Source: Vulcanimicrobium sp035943995 (GTDB lineage Bacteria; Vulcanimicrobiota; Vulcanimicrobiia; Vulcanimicrobiales; Vulcanimicrobiaceae). Taken from it: a stretch of DNA of 64,000 nucleotides. A model generated the notes under the pieces. The model was given only the letters and a program-made list of their open reading frames with translations. It had not been told where the DNA came from and searched no databases. Location: positions 46,183-110,182 of the forward strand of contig DASZBS010000006.1 of assembly GCA_035943995.1 (NCBI GenBank), written 5' to 3'. Position numbers and translations under genes: made by a program. How positions within the stretch are numbered: the first letter of the stretch is position 1; each line of letters starts with the position of its first letter. Positions 58,933 through 64,000 of the stretch are shown here, one piece after another.

Positions 58933-59232
58933 CTACGTCCCATCGAAGTCACGCAAGAAGCAGATGGTGCGGTACTCGCCGACCGCCGGCGTGTCGAGGT
59001 GGAAACCGGCTTCTCGAACCAGCGCGAGATCGCGGCGGAAGGAGCGCAGCGAAACGCCGAAGCGGCGCTGGTAGGACGCGATGGTAACCGACTCGCGACG
59101 CGCGAAGAGCGCGGTAAGCCAGATGACGCGAACGAGGCGGAAGGCGGCACCGTCGCGCTCTGTGTGGCGGAAGCGTCCGCCACGGCGTGGTGGGGTTTTC
59201 GACGCGGCCGCGTCGAATCGGGTGTGTGTCAT
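58933..59232 (-). CDS. Module protein A, copy 2: HTH DNA-binding protein (99 aa)
   Basis: Paralogue of 24304-24603 with an identical HTH core (SYQRRFGVSLRSFRRDLALV, REAGFHLDTP). The recognition-helix residues are unchanged, so both copies probably bind the same site. An in-frame ATG at 59250 exists here but not in copy 1, so ATG 59232 is used, with GGAG 12 bases upstream. Confidence 0.75.
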   Translation of the reverse strand: MTHTRFDAAASKTPPRRGGRFRHTERDGAAFRLVRVIWLTALFARRESVTIASYQRRFGVSLRSFRRDLALVREAGFHLDTPAVGEYRTICFLRDFDGT

Positions 59233-59259
59233 TCGGTGGGTAATCTCCATCGGGTGACG

Positions 59260-59291
59260 GACTCGGTCGGTGTAACAGCACCGGCCGAGTC
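59260..59291 (-). promoter_or_regulatory. Leader hairpin of the A-B module, copy 2
   Basis: The same 13-base arms as in copy 1 (59260-59272, 59279-59291) around a different six-base loop, again just upstream of the ribosome binding site of gene A. Conservation of the arms with a changed loop supports a structured RNA or a protein-binding palindrome. Confidence 0.6.
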
Positions 59292-59324
59292 GCTTTGATT
59301 TGATGCGCGTTTGCGCGTAGCTAA

Positions 59325-59353
59325 ATTATAGCATCAGCGCGTGCGATGAGCAA
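59325..59353 (-). promoter_or_regulatory. Sigma-70 promoter of the A-B module, copy 2
   Basis: On the minus strand TTGCTC (59348-59353), 17 bases, TATAAT (59325-59330): same -10, same spacing and same relation to the hairpin as in copy 1, although the sequence beyond the -35 box has diverged. Confidence 0.7.
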
Positions 59354-59591
59354 GCGCGGAAATTGAATGTTTTCTCATATTACTTGCGCCCACGCATGTT
59401 TGTTGCCGTCTGTCGAGCTAGAGGCGAACGGAGGCACATTGCGGCCGTTCGCTAAAGCAAAGGCCCGCTGACGTTAGTTGTTTCGGTGATGTTCCGGCGG
59501 CCATTCCGGGTGTTCGCCGATCTGCGCGCTAGTATTCAGTCTTTGCTGCGACCCGCCACGGAACTCTCATCGAAATGACGAAGAATACGGC

Positions 59592-61001
59592 ATGGAACTT
59601 CAGCGCCCCGCAGTTCCGCCGCCAGATGAGAGCACCTTTGATCTCCTTATTCGTGCGACGGAAACCATAGAATACCCCAACTGGAGCTTAGCTGGGGAAT
59701 CGAAATTCGCGGTCGGCGAGCGTCGCTTTCATGCGCCGATCATGGAAAGCGCACGGACACCTCAGGATCTCATACTCAAGTGCCGTGATTCGAACCACGA
59801 GTTCCACCGAACGGATATGGGTCCGTACGGCAGCACTGCACCGGTTTTTACAGCTTTAGCACCAGATTCGTCGTGGGAATTTCACGGTGGCTTCCTCGCC
59901 GGCACCGGCATTAGCTCCACGATAGGAGACCACGCGACTCTTCACTTTCGCTCCTTCGATCAACGACTGCGAGATGGTGAAGTGGCGACCAGTGCGTTAG
60001 TCTACGTTGATGCGCCAACGGTAGTCTTTCCCGACCGATTGCCTGTTCCGACAGGAATGCGGCGCCCCAGGTTTATGGAGCACGGGCTCCAATGCAGCCT
60101 TTTCGGTCATCATGCACTCATCCGGGGCGTCGAAATGTCGGAGCTTTCGGATTTCGGGCGAGCTATCGTCGTCGTATGGGACGGACCGCCGCTTTCAGGC
60201 AGCCGTCCGCGAGCACTCCGAATCGTACTGTCCTTTCTACTGGGTGGATGGGTTCAACCGGTAATGAGCTACACGACAGATCGCGACGGTCATGTCCTGC
60301 GGCGACGAATAACAGCCCTCGGTGACCCTTTGCGTCGGGCTCATACACCGCCGCTCGAGCTCCGGTTTGCGCAAAATGTTCGGGATATCGGCACTCAACT
60401 CGATGGGATGCTTTCTCGCTGCGAACGTTTATTAGGCGACGAAGTGGAATTGGACGTCGCGCTAGGCCACCTATTTGCCGATCACGATGGCATTGATATT
60501 GAGATTCGAGATGTAGCGCTAACGCTGGACTCGCTCGTCGAATCTCCGTTGTTCAAGCCGCCCCGCCGACGCCTGATAGCCAAACCCCGGTTCGTGGAGG
60601 TGAAAGCTTCGCTTCTCGAACGGCTTTCGGAAATCATAACAGCGGAGGAATCCGAATTTGTTGGGCGCGTTGCCAACGTGTTAGCGCTGGCACAGCACGA
60701 TTCCACAGGCGATCGCCGTCGCGCATTCTGGGAAGCTGTTGGATTCAATCTGAGCGAACGCGAGTTGGAGGCGCTTGAACATCGCGATACCATGAGCCAT
60801 GCAGGCTATATAGCTTTCGATCATGCGGACGATGCCGCATGGAATGCACTTGTACGAGACGCACACATTTTGAGGACGCTTGTAAATCGTGTCATCCTGG
60901 CACTGCTCGGGTTTAATGGTGACGCTATGAGCTACGAAACCGGTGAACTTATCCACGTTACGGCGGCGGCCCCCATCGCAACCTCAAGGACTCCCCTCTG
61001 A
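59592..61001 (+). CDS. HEPN-domain protein, ApeA-like candidate defence gene
   Basis: A 469-residue protein of visibly lower GC than its surroundings. The N-terminal ~270 residues are beta-rich (SWEFHGGFLAGTGISSTIGD; RIVLSFLLGGWVQPVMSY), like the N-terminal domain of ApeA-type proteins. The C-terminal ~150 residues are helical and contain R398-x4-H403 (LEALEHRDTMSHAGYI) followed by RTLVNRVILALLGFNG, the pattern of HEPN ribonucleases of the ApeA group. If so, it would cleave RNA in response to infection. Single-gene system next to tRNAs; recognition is from pattern, not alignment. Confidence 0.65.
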   Translation: MELQRPAVPPPDESTFDLLIRATETIEYPNWSLAGESKFAVGERRFHAPIMESARTPQDLILKCRDSNHEFHRTDMGPYGSTAPVFTALAPDSSWEFHGGFLAGTGISSTIGDHATLHFRSFDQRLRDGEVATSALVYVDAPTVVFPDRLPVPTGMRRPRFMEHGLQCSLFGHHALIRGVEMSELSDFGRAIVVVWDGPPLSGSRPRALRIVLSFLLGGWVQPVMSYTTDRDGHVLRRRITALGDPLRRAHTPPLELRFAQNVRDIGTQLDGMLSRCERLLGDEVELDVALGHLFADHDGIDIEIRDVALTLDSLVESPLFKPPRRRLIAKPRFVEVKASLLERLSEIITAEESEFVGRVANVLALAQHDSTGDRRRAFWEAVGFNLSERELEALEHRDTMSHAGYIAFDHADDAAWNALVRDAHILRTLVNRVILALLGFNGDAMSYETGELIHVTAAAPIATSRTPL

Positions 61002-61073
61002 TTCGGGATGATTTGTTTTCGCACGCTTGTTTTCGAACGCGCGCATCGGCAAATGTCGACGGCGACCCGCGAT

Positions 61074-61105
61074 AAAAAAACCGCGCCGTAGCGCGGTTTT
61101 TAATT
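61074..61105. terminator. Bidirectional intrinsic terminator between HEPN gene and tRNA-Glu
   Basis: AAAAAACCGCGC-n3/4-GCGCGGTTTTT: a six-base GC stem with an A-run on one side and T-run on the other. It can end the tRNA transcript (minus) and the HEPN transcript (plus). Confidence 0.75.
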
Positions 61106-61106
61106 T

Positions 61107-61179
61107 TAGCCCCAACGGGATTCGAACCCGTGTTACCGCCGTGAGAGGGCGGCGTCCTAGGCCTCTAGACGATAGGGCC
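61107..61179 (-). tRNA. tRNA-Glu (anticodon CTC)
   Basis: A 73-base cloverleaf: acceptor arms GGCCCTA and TGGGGCT (with G-U at 1:72 and U-G at 6:67), D-arm GTCTAG...CTAGGAC, anticodon stem CCGCC/GGCGG around CTCTCAC with anticodon CTC, T-arm ACGGG/CCCGT with TTCGAAT, discriminator A. CCA is not encoded. It is transcribed after tRNA-Gln on the same strand and ends at a terminator. Confidence 0.95.
61109..61131 (-). repeat. tRNA-Glu 3'-end segment matching 57509-57531
   Basis: The 3' acceptor strand plus T-arm of tRNA-Glu, identical over 23 bases to the copy 3600 bp to the left. Together they would be the two attachment sites of an island inserted at the tRNA 3' end. Confidence 0.55.
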
Positions 61180-61191
61180 GCTTGGCTTGTA

Positions 61192-61262
61192 CTCCCGGGC
61201 AAGGACTCGAACCTCGATAAGCAACTCCAGAGGCTGCCGTCTTACCATTAGACGACCCGGGA
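61192..61262 (-). tRNA. tRNA-Gln (anticodon CTG)
   Basis: A 71-base cloverleaf: acceptor TCCCGGG/CCCGGGA fully paired, anticodon stem GCAGC/GTTGC (one G-U) around CTCTGGA giving anticodon CTG, T-loop TTCGAGT, discriminator G as expected for glutamine. CCA is not encoded. Twelve bases separate it from tRNA-Glu. Confidence 0.95.
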
Positions 61263-61838
61263 TCACGTCGTACCATTACGTAATTTCTGTTGGCGTTTCT
61301 TCCCCGCGTAGGTCTCCGTCTGACTGTGGCAATTAGGGCAGAGCATCCGCAAGTTCTCGATGCGATGATCGTCCCGGATGCCGTTGATATGATCGATCTG
61401 AATTGATATCGGTCGTCCCCGCCATTCGCTGAGTCCACAGAGGTCGCATCGGTTGACGAGTTTGCCTGCACTGAGCAAACGACGCTTTATGGTACAGCGG
61501 CTCCGGCTCTTTTGCAAGATGACTGCAAGAGGTGCCTGACGAGGCCGGGACGTGAGATCGCCGCGCTTGATGGCCTTCGACCACGAAGCGGCCGCGAAGC
61601 CGAAACGCTCCTTGCACGTGCGGTATTTGTTACCTTCGTCGTAGTACCGCTGCACGGCGGCCCAGTCGATCGTGCGCTGGCGCTCCAACGGGGCTCGGAG
61701 TACGCCGCGATGGATGGCCTTGTACCAACCAACGCTACTGAACCCAAATCGTGCCATGCACTCATCACGGCTATGACCGGCGTCGTGATACCGCTGAACG
61801 TCGCTCCAGTCGTAGCGCTTTCGACATCGATGTCCCAT
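61263..61838 (-). CDS. HNH endonuclease with duplicated N-terminal DNA-binding repeat
   Basis: A 191-residue protein. Two tandem ~45-residue repeats come first (WSDVQRYHDAGHSRDECMAR and WAAVQRYYDEGNKYRTCKER, each followed by FGF-x4-W-x-KAI-x-RG), then an HNH nuclease: CDLCGL ... IDHINGIRDDHRIENLRMLC ... CHSQTETYAG, with four zinc cysteines and the HNH residues. Such free-standing nucleases behave like homing endonucleases or restriction enzymes. The stop codon is directly next to the 5' end of tRNA-Gln, with no room for a separate tRNA promoter outside the gene. Confidence 0.88.
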   Translation of the reverse strand: MGHRCRKRYDWSDVQRYHDAGHSRDECMARFGFSSVGWYKAIHRGVLRAPLERQRTIDWAAVQRYYDEGNKYRTCKERFGFAAASWSKAIKRGDLTSRPRQAPLAVILQKSRSRCTIKRRLLSAGKLVNRCDLCGLSEWRGRPISIQIDHINGIRDDHRIENLRMLCPNCHSQTETYAGKKRQQKLRNGTT

Positions 61839-61942
61839 GGTGCCGCAAGCTTACTCGCTCACTATGCCAGCAGGTGGTCACTCTCCTCACTGCTATCTTC
61901 CGGCAGGCGTTCCGGCGACCAAAGCCGATAGAAAAAGACCTC

Positions 61943-63013
61943 GTGCAGGCAGTCGTTCTCGTCGGCGGAGAGGGCACGCGGCTGAGGCCGCTCACCCTGG
62001 AGACGCCCAAGCCCATGGTCCCCGTCATGAACATGCCGTTCTTGGAGCGCACGCTGCGCCGGCTCAAGGCGGCGGGGATCGACGACGTCATCCTGCCCGC
62101 CGGCTACCTCCCCGACGCGATCACCTCGTACTTCGGCGACGGCTCCGAGCTCGGGCTGCGCCTGCGCTACGTCATCGAGGAGACCCCGCTCGGCACGGCC
62201 GGCGCGCTCAAGAACATCGAGCAGTTCATCGACGGCCCGTTCTTCGTGCTCAACGGCGACGTGCTCACCTCGCTCGACCTGGGCGCCATGCTCGCGTTCC
62301 ACCGCGCGAACGGCGCGATCGGCACGATCCACCTCGTCGCGGTCGACGACCCCAGCCCGTTCGGCGCGGTCGTCCACGACGCCGCCGGCCGCATCCGGCG
62401 CTTCGTCGAGAAGCCCCCGCGCGAGACCGCGCCGAGCAACGAGATCAACGCCGGCACCTACCTCCTCGAGCGCGAGGTCCTCGACCGGATCCCCGCGGGC
62501 CGCCCGGTCTCGATCGAGCGCGAGACCTTCCCCGAGCTCATCGCCGCCGGTGGGCGCCCGCTCTACGCCTTCACCACCGACGACTACTGGATCGACCTCG
62601 GCAAGCCCGAGGCGTACCTCGGTGCCCATCGCGACATCTTTGAGGGCGCGATGCCGCTGGGCCTCACCCCCGACGTCGACGGCCCGGGCCGCGAGACGAT
62701 CCCCGCCTCGGCCGTTCGCCCACCGGTGTTCGTCGGCCGCGACTGCCGTGTCGCCGCGGACGCCGTCGTCGGCCCCTACACCGTCCTCGGCGACGGCTGC
62801 GAGGTCGGCCCCGGCGCCGTCGTGCTCGACTCGCTTCTCTGGGACGGCGTCGTCGTCGGCGCCGGCGCGCACGTCGAGAAGGCCATCATCGCCAGTCGCG
62901 CCCGAATCGGCGGAGGCGCCCGCATCGGACACGGCGCCGTCATCGGCCACGACGCCGTCATCGCCCCGGGCACCGATATCGCCGCGAACGCCAGAGTCGC
63001 CGTCGAGCGCTGA
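61943..63013 (+). CDS. Nucleotidyltransferase (sugar-nucleotide pyrophosphorylase) with left-handed beta-helix
   Basis: A 356-residue protein: an N-terminal NTP-transferase domain (VVLVGGEGTRLRPLTLETPK, the GxGxRxxPL signature; LNGDVLTSLDLG with the metal aspartate; FVEKPPRE; NAGTYLLERE) and a C-terminal hexapeptide-repeat region (VGRDCRVAADAVVGPYTVLG onward). This is the layout of mannose-1-phosphate guanylyltransferase and glucose-1-phosphate thymidylyl/adenylyltransferase relatives. GTG 61943 is chosen from the start of similarity; upstream frame overlaps the HNH gene antisense. It supplies activated sugar, fitting the glycosyltransferase that follows. Confidence 0.9.
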   Translation: MQAVVLVGGEGTRLRPLTLETPKPMVPVMNMPFLERTLRRLKAAGIDDVILPAGYLPDAITSYFGDGSELGLRLRYVIEETPLGTAGALKNIEQFIDGPFFVLNGDVLTSLDLGAMLAFHRANGAIGTIHLVAVDDPSPFGAVVHDAAGRIRRFVEKPPRETAPSNEINAGTYLLEREVLDRIPAGRPVSIERETFPELIAAGGRPLYAFTTDDYWIDLGKPEAYLGAHRDIFEGAMPLGLTPDVDGPGRETIPASAVRPPVFVGRDCRVAADAVVGPYTVLGDGCEVGPGAVVLDSLLWDGVVVGAGAHVEKAIIASRARIGGGARIGHGAVIGHDAVIAPGTDIAANARVAVER

Positions 63014-63206
63014 CGCCCGCACACGCTGACGCCGCCGAGCGCTGAACCAACCGTGCGCCGAGTGAGATACCACGGCGTCGAGGGTACGAAACCGATCACC
63101 TAAGCGAGCGTGTCCCTAGAGAGGCGAGTCCTTCCGGCTACGACTTCGGGGTGACGCACATGGTGGTGCCGGCAGTTCGGCGCCGCCCTCCAACAAAGGG
63201 ACCACG

Positions 63207-64000
63207 TTGACTACCCAAGCGCCTCGAATGCTCTTTCTCGGTTCGTTTCCGCCGCGGGAGTGCGGGATCGCGACCTTCATGAAAGACGTCGTGGACAGCT
63301 ACGACGCGACGTTCGGCACCCGCAGCTCCGTGGTCGCCATCGACGAGCCCGGCGGCGAGGACCGGAGCTATCCGGACCAAGTCGTCGCGCGGCTCGTTCA
63401 AGACGATCACGACTCGTACCAAGAGATCGCGAACTTCGTCAACGCCTACCCCTGCGACGTCCTGAACATCCAGCACGAGTACGGCCTGTTCGGCGGCGAC
63501 GACGGCGCGTGGATCCTCGAGCTGATCGCCGGCGTCCGCAAGCCGGTCGTCACGTCGCTGCACACCGTGCTGCCCGACCCGTCGCCCGAGCATCTGCGCC
63601 TCGCCCGCGCGATCTGCGCCACGTCCAGCGCCATCGTCGTGTTGTCCGAGACCGGCCGCAACGTTCTGATCGAACGCTACGGCGTCGATCCAGCCAAAGT
63701 CCGCGTCATCCACCACGGCGTGCCCGACGTCCCGTTCCGCGCCACCGTCGACGCGAAGAAGCGGCTGGGATTCGCCGGCCGTATGACCATCTCGACGTTC
63801 GGCCTGATCAGCCGCGGCAAAGGGCTCGAGTACGCAATCGCCGCGATGGGCGCCGTCGCCCAATTGCATCCCGAGACGCTGTATCTGATCCTCGGCCAGA
63901 CGCACCCGGTCGTGCGCCGCAACGAGGGCGAGTCGTACCGCCGCGAGCTCGAAGCGTCGATCGCCGCGAACGGGCTCGCCGACAACGTCAAGCTCGTCGA
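63207..64000 (+). CDS. GT4-like glycosyltransferase, N-terminal part (runs off window)
   Basis: The frame is open from TTG 63207 to the window end (264 codons). It has a GT-B-type N-terminal domain (MLFLGSFPPRECGIATFMKD; NIQHEYGLFGGDDGAWILEL; VTSLHTVLPDPSPEHLRLAR; VLSETGRNVLIERYGVDPAK; VIHHGVPDVPF) and the start of the second domain (STFGLISRGKGLEYAIAAMG). GGGA lies 6 bases before the TTG; ATG 63228 is an alternative. It transfers sugar from a nucleotide donor, in all likelihood in polysaccharide or glycoside synthesis. Confidence 0.88.
   Translation, partial: MTTQAPRMLFLGSFPPRECGIATFMKDVVDSYDATFGTRSSVVAIDEPGGEDRSYPDQVVARLVQDDHDSYQEIANFVNAYPCDVLNIQHEYGLFGGDDGAWILELIAGVRKPVVTSLHTVLPDPSPEHLRLARAICATSSAIVVLSETGRNVLIERYGVDPAKVRVIHHGVPDVPFRATVDAKKRLGFAGRMTISTFGLISRGKGLEYAIAAMGAVAQLHPETLYLILGQTHPVVRRNEGESYRRELEASIAANGLADNVKLV

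Noticed and set aside
63138..63905. 255-codon minus-strand frame at the right end
   Set aside because: The opposite strand encodes a clear glycosyltransferase with conserved motifs; the minus frame has none.
1..64000. CRISPR array or transposase/insertion sequence
   Set aside because: No regularly spaced direct repeats of 24-40 bases and no transposase motif were noticed; the only long repeat is the A-B module, which lacks inverted-repeat ends or a recombinase gene.

Overview
This is a high-GC window (about 65-72% over most of its length) from a bacterium with an outer membrane: it encodes two TonB-dependent-receptor-like proteins, an Omp85/BamA protein, an OmpA-domain lipoprotein and TPR-LuxR regulators. 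Protein style (receptors with an N-terminal carboxypeptidase-regulatory-like domain, LuxR proteins with a long repeat region) resembles Candidatus Eremiobacterota (WPS-2 / Vulcanimicrobiota). That placement is an impression only; no rRNA or ribosomal protein is present to test it.

0-12 kb is a complete histidine-degradation locus: hutU-hutH, hutG, hutI and hutF, i.e. the five-step route through formimidoylglutamate deiminase and N-formylglutamate deformylase. It is interleaved with a papain-like peptidase gene and a DUF2339-DUF3999 membrane pair co-directional with hutI. 12-23 kb holds a TPR-LuxR regulator, an L,D-transpeptidase-like protein lacking its catalytic residues, a secreted phosphoesterase, a sulfite dehydrogenase pair (sorA/sorB-like), an esterase, an amidase, an ECF sigma factor, a membrane-protein/XRE pair with a near-consensus leaderless promoter, and small enzymes (tautomerase, GNAT, 2'-5' RNA ligase family). 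23-28 kb is more accessory: VOC proteins (one frameshifted), a small two-gene module 'A-B' with its own promoter and leader hairpin, a hypothetical gene, DUF1990 and an OmpA lipoprotein. 28.7-37 kb is an envelope locus: histidine kinase/response regulator divergent from a receptor-BamA-DUF4397 operon. 37.7-42.1 kb is a tightly overlapping haem operon hemE-hemF-hemH-hemG. 42-50 kb has cupin, LysR, NmrA/AraC genes, a second TPR-LuxR regulator and decayed fragments.

51.2-57.0 kb is the most unusual part: an apparent six-gene operon, cysteine-rich secreted peptide -> lipoprotein -> secreted protein -> ECF sigma -> anti-sigma-like membrane protein -> TonB-dependent receptor. Two of the small exported proteins each carry one copy, and the receptor C-terminus two copies, of an apparently undescribed two-cysteine domain; a divergent fifth copy ends the receptor of the 31-34 kb operon.

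57.3-61.3 kb looks like a small island at tRNA-Glu: a 23-bp copy of the tRNA 3' end lies exactly 3600 bp from the intact gene. The interval holds exonuclease III, a second copy of the A-B module, and a lower-GC gene ending in a HEPN-type R-x4-H motif. An HNH endonuclease gene abuts tRNA-Gln. The window ends with a sugar-nucleotide pyrophosphorylase and the start of a GT4-like glycosyltransferase.
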